The notes below the pieces were generated by a model. It was given only the letters and a program-made list of their open reading frames with translations. It did not search any database and was not told the origin of the DNA. From Tieghemostelium lacteum (Eukaryota; Evosea; Eumycetozoa; Dictyosteliales; Raperosteliaceae), in assembly GCA_001606155.1 (NCBI GenBank), contig LODT01000049.1, positions 1-64,000 of the forward strand: a stretch of DNA of 64,000 nt, read 5' to 3'. The position numbers and the translations under genes were made by a program. Positions 22,623 through 36,329 of this stretch are shown here, in pieces (position 1 is the first letter of the stretch; each line of letters opens with the position of its first letter).

Positions 22623-24687
22623 GATCAAATTCATCATCATCTTGAGTAACTGATTTTAATCTTTTGGTTGTTGTGTAGTTATTTGTCATTTTTATAGTCA
22701 ATCTGACATTATTTTGTTTTTGGGATTGTAATTGTTTTCGTATCAATTCAGCATGTTGGGTCTCTTGAGATTGCTTTTGTTGTTGTTGTAGTAACTGTTG
22801 TTGGTGAGTCTGATGTTTAATTTGCATTTCAATCATTGATAGTTGACTTTGTTCCTTTGGACCAATATTTATATTGGTAGGAGATGTAGATATTATATTT
22901 GTTAATTCATCCAATTGACTATTTTCACATTCATTATCATCTGAAAAATCTCTCTTTCTCTTGTTATCTTTTTTATTCGTACTTGTACTGCCATTAGATA
23001 TACTTGTTGTTGTAGTTGTAGTAGTTATGGCTTTAGTACTAGAGGTACTAGTAGTTATTGGTTTAGAAGGTTGTTTTTGGTGTTTAATATCTGATTCATC
23101 ATCATCATCATTATTAGATTGAAGTACAATATTAGCAAATAGTTCAACCATAGTTGCAAAATGAGAAGGAATTGCACCAGATCCAACATCAATACCATTG
23201 TCATCACAATGTGATTTTATAGTTGGAATAATTGGTAACTCCTTTTCATTAATTACAATATTTACACGTTTAGCCATCTCTCTTACAATGTTATTCTGAG
23301 TGGAAATGATACGAGCTGCAAATAGTTTCTTAAAGAGATCTTCTTCGTTAGCAGATTTGGCACCTCTGATCTCCAGTGACACCAAGAAACTGGTATAAGT
23401 ACCCTGTTCTAAACCATAATTAAACAAACCACTTGGAAGAAAGGTGAAATCAATACTAATATTGCTATTCTCTGCAGAGGATTCAAGAGGTGGTGAGATG
23501 GATCTCCATACCATAGAACTATAATTTCCAGGACCTTTTTTACATGATTGAATAACACGACTCTGACAAGATTCATGCCACATACGATAGAACAACAGTA
23601 CCTCTCGATGTTGATCGTCTATATTCTCCACAATTGTACCATTATCAAAAAAGGTATCCCAAGCCCATGGTTTATCAGCAAAGAGATCGGCAATTTGAAA
23701 CGGTGTGTAAATGGATGAAAAAGATCCTTTTCCAAGCAGTAAATAGGATTCTGGTGTTCGTTTGTAAAAAATCTCCATATCGTATTTTCTAATGGTTCTA
23801 GTCCATCCATATTCAGCACCGATGCCAAACATTTCATTAACCTCTTTTTCAGCTTGAGCTATAATAGACAAACGAGTATCCTTGATTTGAATAGACTTTA
23901 GATTCAATGTCACATAATTTCCTATACTTTGAAAGATCGTTCCCAGTCTACCAGAGACAGTCGATGGAAATATAGAGAGATAGTGAAAATCATTTAGAGT
24001 TACTATTTTGTGAAATGACCTGTAACGGTAAATCTCTTGGTTTTCAAGATCTTTCAAATGGCATTGTTGAACAAATGTGAGAATACAACGATCTTTACAT
24101 CCTTTTACACCTTCTATAACCCATCCATTAGGTAGAAAATCTAAAGAATCATCGATATCGTCTAATCCAATCGATCTCATGGCAATCACATAGATTCTCT
24201 GATGTGGATCATATTTACAACTTCTAAATATATTCATAGGAAATATACCTAGTGGATTTACAACTTTCATCTTTATAATATGGTTTAAATGATCATACTT
24301 TTCAATAATTTCAATTTCATTACAAAACATATCCCACTATTTATTATTATTATTATTATTATAATTATTATTAATTATATTAAAAATATAGTGTTAATAG
24401 AAATAATTTTTTTTTTTATTAATAATAATAGAAATAATAGAAATACAAACCTTTTTTCTTAAATTTACATTATAAAGTAAATCAAACATATTTTCAGGAC
24501 TGATTGCGAATTCACAAACTCCCTTATCAAGAAATATACCCTTTTCTTTGGATGTATAACTATATATTGAATATAATTCACTTGACTCATTTTGTAAATG
24601 TATCCAAGGTACTCTTCGAGAAAATGCTAAATCATATACATTATTTATACTGTAACTTGATATATCATGACCATTAACATATTGCAT
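20581..24687 (-). CDS. fbxA: START-START-F-box-WD40 protein, FbxA/CheaterA-like
   Basis: Two exons, 24687-24451 and 24336-20581, join in phase 0 to give the START-typical LRKKWDMFCNEIEIIEKYD. About 1330 residues. Residues 1-200 form a first START-like lipid-binding fold. About 240-440 form a second, with TRTIRKYDMEIFYKR, LLGKGSFSSIYTP and WAWDTFFDNGTIVE. A Gln/Asn-rich linker (poly-Asn near 657) leads to the F-box near 740 (DRVPEEIVQVILCNL..LVCKRF). A Cys cluster (ICNYCCQIDCNCD) lies near 950. WD40 repeats then run to the C-terminus (SVSLNNKGIKVWNV, LTGSQDKTIKLWDFR, VVTGDDFGLIKIWNL). Size and F-box/WD40 order fit D. discoideum FbxA/CheaterA, the SCF subunit controlling prespore/prestalk choice. 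Orthology is inferred. Confidence 0.85.
22559..22622. repeat. ATT/AAT trinucleotide repeat coding poly-Asn
   Basis: About 20 tandem ATT units on the plus strand, read as AAT on the minus strand. They encode a poly-asparagine run in the linker before the F-box of the START/F-box/WD40 protein. This is typical of dictyostelid coding microsatellites and likely to vary in length. Confidence 0.9.
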
Positions 24688-25965
24688 TATTGTATATATT
24701 TCTCTTTGGTTTCTTGATTGTTTAAACGTCCCTCTGTTGTTTTTTATTTTAATACACTTTTGTACAAATAAATATTAAACTAGTTGACAGGGTGTTATAT
24801 TAATATAAATATTACTATAATTATAAAATTTAAAAAAAAATGGAGAAAGAAGCTAGATTTAGCTAATTGATGATGAGGTGAACTGATTTGAATATATTTA
24901 TATAAATGTATAATATTATTATAAAATAAAAAAAACAATAATTAATTATGTGAAGAGAGAGAAAAGAGAAGAAAAAAAGGACACAAATATATAAATTTTT
25001 AGGTACTATACAGTATTAATTTATTATTATATAAATATATAAAAAAATAGAAAAAAAGTAATAGTATTACTTTCTTGTTATATACTATATTATTGATATG
25101 TTGGTTTCAAACCTCTTTTTTTTAAATCTTTTTATATATATATTGATATTGTGATTCTATAAAAACAACACACACCTCCCCTCTTTATTTTTAAAAAAAA
25201 ATGGTGTGGGAGTGGTGGGAGGGGGATAGAGAGTGGCTCTTCTCTTTTAAAAAATAAGAACAAGAGGTAAAGTCGATTGTAATAAATCTTGATATTTGTA
25301 TCACATGTTTTAAAAAAAAAACTTATATTACAAATAATATAAAAAAAAAAAAAAAAAAAAAAAATAATCTCGACAGTCGATGTTGTTGATCAAACAAAAT
25401 TTTCCACACCCACTCAATTTTAATTAAAATTGAAAGAGTGAGATAAATATATATATACTTTACTCTTTTAATAATCTTGGTAAAAATATAATAAAATGAT
25501 ACACAATTTAATAACTTAACAAAAAAATTTTTTTAAATTAAATTTAATTCTGTTTGTTAGTTTTAAACAAATCAAAATTAGTTTAAACAAAAGACAAGTT
25601 TTTCAAAAATAGACTTTTTTAGTATACTGATTGCAATCAAGTGATTATTAAAATCTATCATTGAACACTATAATTACATGAGATTTGATATAGGACCTTT
25701 TCAAGTGGTAAAAAAAGGTTATTTATTTAATCTCTAGATTTTTTTTTCTCTCTCATCACGCATTTTGGTCTTTTCATAATTGTAAGATACCATATCTAGT
25801 TTACAATTTTTTATGTGAATTTTTTAAAAAATCTCTGGATGTAGAGGTGTGTGGGGTGGATAGATGGAAGTGTGGTTAAAAGAGTCTTCTTATCGAATAA
25901 CCCAAATCAAAAACCGTCTTTGATTTTATTTAAATTAATGTACATTTTATAATTACATTTTAGTA
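24688..25965. promoter_or_regulatory. Intergenic spacer upstream of the START/F-box/WD40 gene
   Basis: A 1.3-kb AT-rich spacer with a run of about 23 A near 25342-25364 and a G-rich patch at 25202-25236 (GG-GGG blocks with T and A spacers). It holds the promoter of the minus-strand F-box gene and the 3' flank of the TOM1-like gene. No coding frame reads like a protein. Confidence 0.4.
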
Positions 25966-27170
25966 TCAAATAGTGAGTTTTGTAGTTGAATATAATGTAC
26001 TTTTACGTTGTTGTTCTGATGATTGTTTAGCTTGTGGTGTTCTGAGGAAATATAACATTGCAAGTGTTGGTATAATTTCTAAACTGACAAAGAACACTAA
26101 TATCCAATACCAAGATACATTATAAGAAAAAGTATCTGGATCATTCTGTTAAATTTTGAAATGACAAGTTAGATGCTTTTGAAGAGGTTTTTCATGTTAA
26201 GTTAAAATGTTTACATCACAAAACAAACACCCAAAAATATCATTTTACAAAAAAACCTATAAATACAAAAATCTAAAAATACTGGTACTAGGTATGTGGG
26301 GGTGTGATATTCTCGTTTCTCAATGAATTCATAAATACACAAATAACCTTTCATACTAGACAGCGAATAATGATGAATACATACCGTCAATGTCAATACA
26401 CTGAACATCATCAAAGATGTTCTACATAGAAAACACAGTGAGCATATCCATGTAATTGCCTTTATCTTCCAAGAATGTTTTCTCTTTAGAATTTCATTCT
26501 CACCTATTAACCTAAATATCAATATACCATATAACGTAAACAATATTGCCGTTATAAAATTCAATATTGCTATATAGAATGTTGACACCATATCCACTAA
26601 TCTACACTATAGTTGATGTTATAGTTTTACGGTTAGATATATATACACTTTATAAATCATCTTATCTATATCATTCCTTACTTGAATATTGTCAGCAGCT
26701 ATAAATGAAAATACAGCAAATGATGTAACACTAACTACAATGAATACAATCAATAGTGCAATAGTATATTTATGTCTAAAGAAATTTGAACCTGTTCCAG
26801 ATGATGCTTGATAGTATATATCAGCCCATGATATAAATAGCATAAAATATGCCAAAAAAAATGAAAAATCTATCATATGGTCTAATATAGGTATATCAGG
26901 TGTTAATAAGGTAGATAGGGGTAGGTTTATTGATAACTTACTCCAAAATATAAAAGGGTTGAGAGGAAATGTTGATAAATTGCCATCAATGATTGATGGA
27001 CTTAGTAGGAAATAGATTCCACGTGAAAACATTGCAAATACAATTACTAGTAAAAATAGCTTTTTTGGATACATTTTTGGGAAGAAACATAGTCTAACTA
27101 GTTGAATGATGGCAAGTATACCAATACAAACCATCACACCACCTAAAACATAGTAAAATGAATTATACAT
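25966..27170 (-). CDS. Seven-helix TOM1/THH1-type membrane protein
   Basis: Three exons, 27170-26682, 26606-26385 and 26145-25966, join in phase 0 to give about 296 residues. Seven hydrophobic helices are visible: VMVCIGILAIIQLVRLCFF, LFLLVIVFAMFSRGIYFLL, FSFFLAYFMLFISWADIYY, ALLIVFIVVSVTSFAVFSF, YIAILNFITAILFTLYGIL, an ICSLCFLCRTSLMMF helix, and WILVFFVSLEIIPTLAMLY ending LRTPQ. The pattern of a short lumenal start, the S-W-A-D turn after helix 3, Arg-Ser/Thr in helix 6 and the E-I-I-P turn in helix 7 fits the THH1/TOM1/TOM3 (GPR137-related) family of endomembrane proteins. Function in amoebae is unknown. Confidence 0.8.
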
Positions 27171-28248
27171 ATTATACTATGATTCACTCTTTTTAATATA
27201 AATTTTTATATATGCACAATATTTTACAAAAAAAAAACTAACACCTCTTATCTCTAATTTGATTGTGGGTGTTTGAAGTATAAAAATTATTTTGTGTGTT
27301 TATATGAAATTCAAAATCAAATGATTTATTTTAAAAAAAAATCATTCTCGAGTCGTCATATGACTATTTAATCTAAAAAATCAAAAGATATTTATGAATT
27401 TGAAAAAAGTTGTAAAAGCCTATATAATAATAAAAAAAATCAAGTATATTTCCACATTTTTTGTGTTTTATTTGTTTCCTGTAGGAATCATTTCTGTATT
27501 CTTCAGATTCCCTCGTTGGTTTTCAATTTAACTTTTTAGTATTATTTGTTCTTTCTTGCAAAATTCTTTGAGTTACATCCATGGACCTATTTGAATTAAA
27601 AAAAAAATCATTTTGTTTTATTTGTTGGGATAAATTCTCATCTGTTTCTATACCTTGTTGTTGGATGTGGTAATATATATATTATATCTAAAATTTTTAT
27701 TTGGGGATGATGTTATTGGAAATTTGATAAACATATTGCATTGTAAGTAATACCAAATTTTATTTCAACCTCACAAGTCACAATTTTCATTTTAGATTTT
27801 AATTTATATCCAAATATTGGTTTCAAACAAAGCTTGGTTACCCTCTAGATTACAACTTCTGATTAAAAAAAAATTTGTATTTTAATGAGAAGACGAATTT
27901 AGTTCTTGATATTGAATTACATAATTTTTAATTATAGAAGGTAGTTTTATTGGAGGTTGACCTTTCATGTAATACTTCCATTGGTAATGGCATTCGAAAA
28001 CTTTTCTTTTCATTTTTTTGTTTTAAGAATTTTTTTATAATATTCTATATATTCATTAACTTAAAGAAATAAATAAGTATTCGAAGTTTTATATTCATTT
28101 TTAAATTTCTCTGATGAGATTTGTCCCAAATTCAAAGAAATATTTATATTTATAAAAAGTTGGGTTTTTTTATTTTTCGTTTTAAAAGTTTATTCTTCAA
28201 AACCAACTAAAAAATCGATTTTATTGTCCTATTACTTCATTTACAATA
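27171..28248. promoter_or_regulatory. Divergent intergenic spacer
   Basis: About 1.1 kb between the TOM1-like gene (-) and the first ComC-like gene (+). It is AT-rich and contains no protein-like frame. It should hold both promoters, but no specific site was identified. Confidence 0.4.
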
Positions 28249-31200
28249 ATGAAATATTCAATAATATTTATTTTTTTATTAATATTTATATTTAAACATA
28301 TCAGTAAGATGAAACGAAATTTCAAATTTATTTTAAAAATTAAAAATTAACATTGGATAAAAATAAAGATTGTCAATTTGTTGTTCAAAAAATTATATTT
28401 GATGAATCCAATAATTTTTATTCAGCAGATGGTTCTAAATGTATATTTCGGTATAGTGTTATAGTGGATACTGGAGGATCAATTTTCACAGCTTTATCAA
28501 ATGGTGAAACTCCCTATATTGATCAATTCTTTGGTAATACACATTATTTGTCATATAAATTTAATGTACCTATATCACAGATTACACCTATTATATTAAC
28601 AGTAACCACATTGTCAGATACGTTAAATGTGAATATTACAAATTACTCTTGTGATGCTATTGATTTTAATTTGGTAGATAGTCTAGGTATCAGTACATTT
28701 AAAACACCTCCTACCACTGGTGTATACAGTGTACTACCGCTGAAATTTACAATGTTGGAAAAGAGTGTGACCTATAATTCACTGATTTTAAGTGTAAATC
28801 CAAGTTCAGGTTACAACTGTTACTATAGAGTTCACCAAATAGTTAATTTCTTTGTCTATTGTTATGTAGTAACTCAACCTGTTGGTTCATTTGAGATTAT
28901 ATTCAAATATTTGGGTAATGAAATATTCCGAAATGAATATTCATTTATATTACCGTCTCAGTCTATAAACTATATATCAACACCTCAGGATGGTTATGGT
29001 AACTTTTACCAATCACCTTACTCAAACACCAAAAATACCTACATTTTCAGTAAAACCGTTAGTCCTTATCCATCAATGATTCGTCCTAATGTGGATTATA
29101 GATTTTTATCAAATTACATGTATATCAGTGGAAGTCAATCTACACCAAAAACACTATTATTCATTTACAACAGAAATACTAATTTCGAAATAGGATACAC
29201 CTATTTCTCAACAGGTCAAATAGAGAGCTATAACACAACCATCATGTTAGCATACCCAGCTGAAACTAAAAGTGTATTGGAATTAATAGGATCTGTTACC
29301 CCTGCTGTTACAGTATCCATGGAAAACTCTAAAATTGTCTTTCTAACTTTACAATACAGACAAAAAGCATTAATATTTGATAATGTACCCATTGCTGCAA
29401 CTTTCAATAACCTAGCTACTACCATCTACATTAACTATCCATATGGAATAACTGGTCCTAACTTAAATGGATCTTCTCCAGTTATCAATAACCAAATACT
29501 CATCTATTTTCCACCATTTTTTGGTAGTAGTTATTTGGTATCTACTTTAGGAGGTCCCCTTACTCCACCTGATAATCAAACTACAGGTAATGTATATTCT
29601 ATATATATTTAAATATATACAATTTAGATTTCTAACTATTTAATCTATAGATTTGGTTCCACCAATATTGGTGTCTATTAATAGTAGAAGGTTACCAAAT
29701 TTATCAATACTAGTACAAATGACTATAACTGATAACCTTTCTGGAGTTTATATGATATCTGCACCATTTGGTGATATGACTTATAGAGATTTGGCTAAAG
29801 GTACATTGGTTAATGGTACTTTTGAAAAAGTATTTACTTATCAGTATGGTGATATATTTAATACAATGGATGTATATATTAGTATATATGATTACTCTGG
29901 CAATGTACGAACTGAAACAATTAATCCATTTATAGGTGAGAATGCAGCTCCATCTTTTCAATTTGTAACTAGAGATACTTTACCAATGATCAAGGAGTTC
30001 TATTTTGCATCTAATAACATTAATGTTACATCCAGTGGTTTCAGTAATATACTATATATTGATTTTGTTGATAATTCACCTATAATCAATTCAGCAATAT
30101 TCTTTGAACCTCTATATGATAATGTCATTTTACCTCAAAATATTGCTAGAGGTTCTTGGGATTCAAATATTCGTAGATTTGTAATACCATTTTACATTCC
30201 ACAAAAGATCTTTGATGGCTCTCTAATATATAATATAACAATTCCAGAAACTACATTATCAAGTGTAGAACTACAAGTTATAGTTGGCACTAATGCAACT
30301 TTAAATATAATTTCTACAGGTAAGTTTTTAAATAGTACAGATATAGTTATTCAATAGACATTAATACCATTTTATATAAACAAATAGATGCTGATAGAAT
30401 GCCACCTATTATTAGTTTTTATAATGTATCATCAACAGTTACAACAGTTAGATCAATTACATGGTCATTTGATATTGAAGATATAGGTAGTGGGTTGAAA
30501 GATGGTATTCTACATATTAGAAGTACATTTGATTATAAACCTTATATATTCTCAATTTCATCCGTTGGAAAGAATAGTAGGCTTGATTCCTATACATTTA
30601 CTATTAATTTAGAGTCACCTTATTGTTATGGAAATTTTTATGTTTCATATCTTAGATTGGTAGATAATGGTGGTGCTATTAGTGAGTTTAATATAACTGC
30701 TAATAGAGAAACCTATTTTAATCCATTCTATAGAGTGATACCTGGAATTGTTCCTTATTCATGTCAAACTGTTGTGTCACCACCACTAATTGGTGATCTA
30801 CAAATTGTACAAACCATCATTTCAAATTCACTTTTAGATGTGGGTTCAAATAGTAGAACTCTAAATATAAACTTTACAATAGGAGACGCAACTTATGGGG
30901 TTTCTAAGAGACACATTCCAGTGCTATATCTAACATCTATGCTTGGAGAGTATATATCATTACCAACATCTTTGGTTTTACATAATGGTACTAAGGCTTA
31001 TTATATAGCTAAAGGTGAGGTTCCAGTTGGTTTTGGTATTCAAGCTCCTCAACCTGGTGTCTCTGATGGTGTTGGAATTCTTTCACTTTCCATTAGTGGG
31101 TATGCTAATACAAACTACTATGTATCAGGTGGTTATTTAAATAGTTCTATCATAGTACACTATTCATCTACTACACCTAATGTATTATCAAGTTCTAAAT

Positions 31201-32539
31201 TAAAATATAATTTGGCAAGTTCTTTGACAGTATATGGAAAGAAATTTGCACCAAATTCAGTAATTTCAGTAACTTCAGCATTGAATACAGCAACTAATTA
31301 CACTGGTATATCCATTTCATCTTCAATGATATATATTGATCAACTTCCTGGATATATATCAGAGGATATTAGTATTACTGTCTTTAGTAATAATATCATG
31401 TCTAATGTTTTTTTAATACCAGTTGAAAAAAGTAGTGATACACCAGTGATTCCATCTCAACAATGCACAGGTACACCACTTTGCGGTGGTACTAATAATG
31501 GTGTATGTTCACCAACTGGTTGTCAATGTATAAATGGATGGCAAGGTAATGACTGTCTTTCAAGAACTGTTAATACAACTGAACCCGGAATCAATCCAAA
31601 TCAACCATCAATAGATAACGATTTTGAAGTAACTTTACCCAATGGTGAGACAGTTACACTCAAAAGTCTAATCAATCTCCTTTCACTGGATGAATATGAT
31701 CACAATAATCTACTAGTATCTGCACATCCATTAACCATTTGGAAATTCTCTAATTTAACTACTACTACCAATTCAGAGAAATATCATGAATATATGTATT
31801 CAACTGAAATTACACAATCTAATGTAGTAACTACAGTACGTTGTTTCATTCAGTGGTTTAAAGTACAACAAACTGTTAATTTTGCAGGACAATCAATCTA
31901 CATGAATCCATCTACCTTAAAATATAGAATTGAACTATCAAACTATTATTTTGGTAGTGGTTTAAATCATTTAGAATTGGTATTTTCAGCATCTGTAGCA
32001 CCTCCAAATTCAGATGGCCAGTATTGTTCCTATCAAGAAACAGGAACACCAGTAAACGAAGATTCAGATTACTTTAAATTACAAATTAATTCTGTTTCAC
32101 TCTATGGAAGATTTGTAAAAAGAGGTATTGTAGATAACAGACCACAAGTTTTATCTAATGTAATTAAAACCTCTGAATCATCAACCAATATTACTATTCT
32201 AATTCCACATTACCAATCAAACGTTTTACTTGACCCAGTATGTATACTTTAACCCTCTTTCTAAAGATTTGCACAAATCTAACATATGTTAAACCCCTTA
32301 TATAGGACTTTTCACTTTTAATTGACTCTACAGATGCTGAATCTAAAGAGGGTTCAGTTTGTAGTTCAAAATCAACTGGACTTACTAGAGCACAATTAGC
32401 AGGTATTATAGTTGCATCTGTTGTTGGTGGACTTATTCTTATCATTATCATCGTTACTATAATCCTGAAAACATCTCACAACCAAAAAGTTTTAAAAATT
32501 GCAATTAAAATGAGAGGTTTACTTAGAAGAAAAGAATAA
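28249..32539 (+). CDS. ComC-like EGF/TIG surface glycoprotein A
   Basis: Type I membrane protein of about 1341 residues. Exons 28249-28303, 28369-29586, 29651-30319, 30388-32237 and 32306-32539 join with matching phases. Three introns split a codon after its first base. The signal peptide is MKYSIIFIFLLIFIFKHIS, followed by a mature start at Cys-Gln. The ectodomain has beta-sandwich repeats with many N-x-S/T sites, a TIG-like part (LTVYGKKFAPNSVISVTS) and an EGF-like module (CGGTNNGVCSPTGCQCINGW..C). A ComC-type domain follows (VTLPNGETVTLKSLI .. SLYGRFVKRGIVDNR). A single transmembrane helix (AGIIVASVVGGLILIIIIVTII) precedes a short basic tail. Related dictyostelid proteins act in cell-cell signalling, and the ligand is unknown. 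Unlike B and C it lacks N-terminal leucine-rich repeats. Confidence 0.85.
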
Positions 32540-32640
32540 ATTAGGATAAAAAAAATACAATAAAAATAACATAAAAAATATATTACAATAACATTTTATA
32601 CCACCTATTTATTTATTTATGTTGCCTGTTATCTACGATT

Positions 32641-35600
32641 TCAATTAATTGCATTATTATTTACTTGTTGTAACTTTTGTTGAATTTTTTGGAAACTTAT
32701 TTTAGTTTGGTGTCTTTTATATAGTGAGTATCCAACTGCAACTCCAACCACTAATGCAAATCCAACAACCCCAATTATTATTCCTGCCAATTGTGATGAT
32801 GTTAATTTTTTAGAAGATTCAGTTTCTGTAGAACAAAATGAATCTGATTTTGCAGATGCTTCTTTAGTGTCAATTAAAACACTGAAATCCTTATAAAAAA
32901 AAATGTAAATATTTCTAAAAATAGATGGTAATGTATCAATACATACTGGATCAAGTTGAACATCTTTAGTGAAATATGGAATATTGATTCCAATTAATGT
33001 TCCTGATTTGGTTGAAATTTGTGTTGAATTATCAGAAATGAAGGAATTTGAAATGATCCTGGTTCTATTATCTACAATACCATATTTAATGAATTTACCA
33101 TATAAACTGACCTCATTGACTTGAAGTCTAACAAATTGGTAATCATCAGATGTTGGATCATCTCCATAATTGATATTCGAACAACTTTCTTCAAGTTCTG
33201 ATCTTTCAATTTGAGTATTGAAAACTAACATTAGTGTACTGGTAGTTTTATCAAAATGATAAGGTGATATTGAAATCTGATATTTCAATGTTGATGGTAG
33301 AATTGTAATTGATTGATTTGCAAATTCAATTGTTTGTTTACTTGAAAAATATTTTATATTGACTTGAATACCAGTTGTGATGGTATTGGTGAAATTGGTA
33401 TTGTATTGATATTCATTTTCATTGATTTTCTTGACTAACCACATATTGAATGGGAATACTTTAATCATTTGATTGGTTGCTGAATTGTATTCTCTCAATT
33501 CCAAAATAGAAACCAATGTTGAGAATTGAATAGTTTCACCACCTGGAAGTGTAACTGTTGAGTTTCCTCCGGTTGATGGTGATGTATTGTTAAATCCAGG
33601 ATCTACAATAACAATTTGAGATGAACAATCTTCACCTGACCATCCTTCATCACATACAATTTGATTATTTATACAAGTTGAATGTGTTATTGGTACACAC
33701 CCTGATGTAGGTGATTTTATCTTAATTGAAGCTGAATCAGAATAATCACCACCATTTATTAAAACTACCATATCTTTCAAACCTCCCGTTGAAAATGATG
33801 AATAGTTATAAAAGTATTGATTGTTACTGGTTGCGGTAATAGTACAAAGTTTACTATCAATTCTTAAACTCACCAAACTCTGTTCAATGGAATCAACATT
33901 TTCCAATGAAAATGATGATGATCCACCTTGAATATCCAATTCAGGTAATGGAGTAGAGATTTTTGGTGGTGCTTGGAGATTGTCATAAATTACAGTATCA
34001 GATTGTCCACCAACAGTAAGAATTACTTTAAACATTCTATTAGGAATTGCAAAGTTATGACCAATAGCATTCATAGTAGCAATGGTTTCATAAGCAGATC
34101 CAGCTGGAAAACTAACACCATATACATTAAATGATACTTGTGATAATGTAGATCCAAAATTACTTCCTTGAACTGTAACTGATGAGGATACTATACTCAA
34201 TGATGTTATTTTAGGTGGCATATAATCAAATAGAAGAGGAATTTCTCTTTCTGACCCTACGATAGATGGATAGAATCTAAAGGTTATAGACTTATCTTTT
34301 CCAACCCCAGCAGGAACCTGAAAGTGAAATTGTCTGAATGGAATATCAAATGTAATTGCTGGACTATTAGGTAAAAGAACTTCACCAGTATCACCCAAAT
34401 CAACACCATAAACAAACATAGGTGCACCAGCCGTTGGAAACTTTCTAGTATAGTTTGATATTGCCAATGTATCTTTTATTAAAATATTTACATAATTTGA
34501 ATTGTTAAAATTAATTAAAATTTCAATAGTTATTAAAAAATATACATACTACATGATGATGATGCAACTACAGGTAAATTAGGATTTGGGTAAATGGAGC
34601 TAGTAAATTTAGCAATATTACATTTCATACATGAAGGGAGACTATCAAATTGGTTATTTATAAGACTTAGAGAAGATGCAGTACAAACTGATGATGGAAT
34701 TGCACCACTTAGCATATTAGATTGTAAAACTCTAGTTGAATACATTAATATTAATTGTATAATTAATGGTTAATTATAGTTTATACATACATATTTTTAC
34801 CTAGATAATAGTCAACATCATCTACTAGACCTGAGGATAATTGACCTCCAATAGATTGTACAGTTTGATAATAGGATAAATCTAAATTTAAAATACTTGT
34901 AAATGTTGAATGTGGAACAATGTTTAATGTTGCATAAGTTGCAGCATTTATATTTCCTAATATACATGGATATTGACATCTATCTAAATATGACCCTGAT
35001 ATCACGCTAATTGTACCTCAATTCTATTAGTTTTGGAAATTAATTTTATATATGGTTTTAGAATAAAATCTTACATGGTGGTTAAATATAAATTTGAAAA
35101 ATCATAGTATGTTGAGGTACTTGTAAACCAATTTGCACCTATTGTTAATTTTGTTAATGTTGTACATAGACTTATTGATGTAGGTAGAGTTGGTGAACCC
35201 ATATTAAGAGTCACACTTGATTCTGTGAAATCACTTATTTATAATATTAATTTATATTCTATTTAGAATCATTAAAAATAAACATACAGGTTATCAAGTA
35301 TTGGGAATAAATCAAATCTATTAAAACTGAAAATACCTAATCCTGTTTTATCAAGTTTTCTGTAAAAATAAAAAAAAAGATATTAATAAACAATTAATTG
35401 AATCATGATTCAAAGTGGATAGAAGAGTACATACAAATTCTTTAATGCTATAAATTTAGAGACTGAATTATTATCAAAAAAGAATGTTGATAAACCGTAT
35501 ATATTTCTTAATACCAATTAAATTAATAATTATTAAAAATAAAAATAATTTGATTTCAATGTATACTTACAAAGTATATAATTGTGATACATCTGATGTT

Positions 35601-36329
35601 AATACAGGTAATGAAGTTACTGAAGGTGTTATAGTTAAAGTCAAACTTTCAATAGATTTTGTAAATAAATTTAGAGGAATATTAAAATTAACATTAATAG
35701 TTAATATTTTCAGAGTATTTAGAATTGTAGATCCAAAAGGTAAACTAGGTTGATTAATAGGTTCTAAAACACGTCTATAATTATTTAAATGTTAGAAATA
35801 TTCAATTTTATAAGGTTGGTTATAAACATACAGGGTTTGTAAATAATTTAGAGTTCCAATATCATTATCCCAAAATGTAGATGGTACATTAACATATCTT
35901 CCTAAATTCCTGTTGTAATAGAATTCAAATGTTAATATATTATATATATATAATGGTAGACATTTTTAAAGTTAAAATTACATTAAAGTTAGTCTTGTTA
36001 AAGCTTGAACACTTGGTAAATTTTGGTTTGATCCTATATTTAAGCTTGTTAAAGTTAATGATTCAACATATAATTCACTAGGATCACATTGAAAATATTG
36101 AAGATTACTATTATTCTGACAAACATAATTCGACAAATACAATGGAATGTTAAATGTATCAGCTAAATTTTGTAAAACTTGAACTATACTCTAAAATTAG
36201 GTTTTGTGTGATTTGTGAGTTTTTTTCTAGATTTTCAAACATACTTTCAAAAATAGAAGGATCACATTTTACATTTTCTATTCTAAATAGAAATAATAAA
36301 ATAAACACTAACAATAATTTTAATTTCAT
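32641..36329 (-). CDS. ComC-like LRR/TIG/EGF surface glycoprotein B
   Basis: Starts at ATG 36329 with signal peptide MKLKLLLVFILLFLFRIENVKC. About ten introns fall mostly in the leucine-rich region (36.2-34.5 kb), close to one per repeat. The first joins SIFE to TDTFNIPLYLSNYVC, and the last removes 32953-32891 so that LDP joins DFSVLIDT. Long exons then encode TIG domains (PPKITSLSIVSSSVTVQGSNFG), an EGF-like motif (CINNQIVCDEGWSGEDC) and the ComC-type domain with SLYGKFIKYGIVDNRTRI. The transmembrane helix is GIIIGVVGFALVVGVAVGYSLY with a basic tail. It faces gene A tail to tail, 100 bp away, and is a tandem paralog of C. It is probably a developmental adhesion or signalling protein; that role is inferred from the family. 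Confidence 0.82.

Noticed and set aside
24394-24450. End of the first START exon read on past the splice site
   Set aside because: The frame beyond 24451 is intron (GTTTGT..TAG); joining at 24336 restores the START motif.
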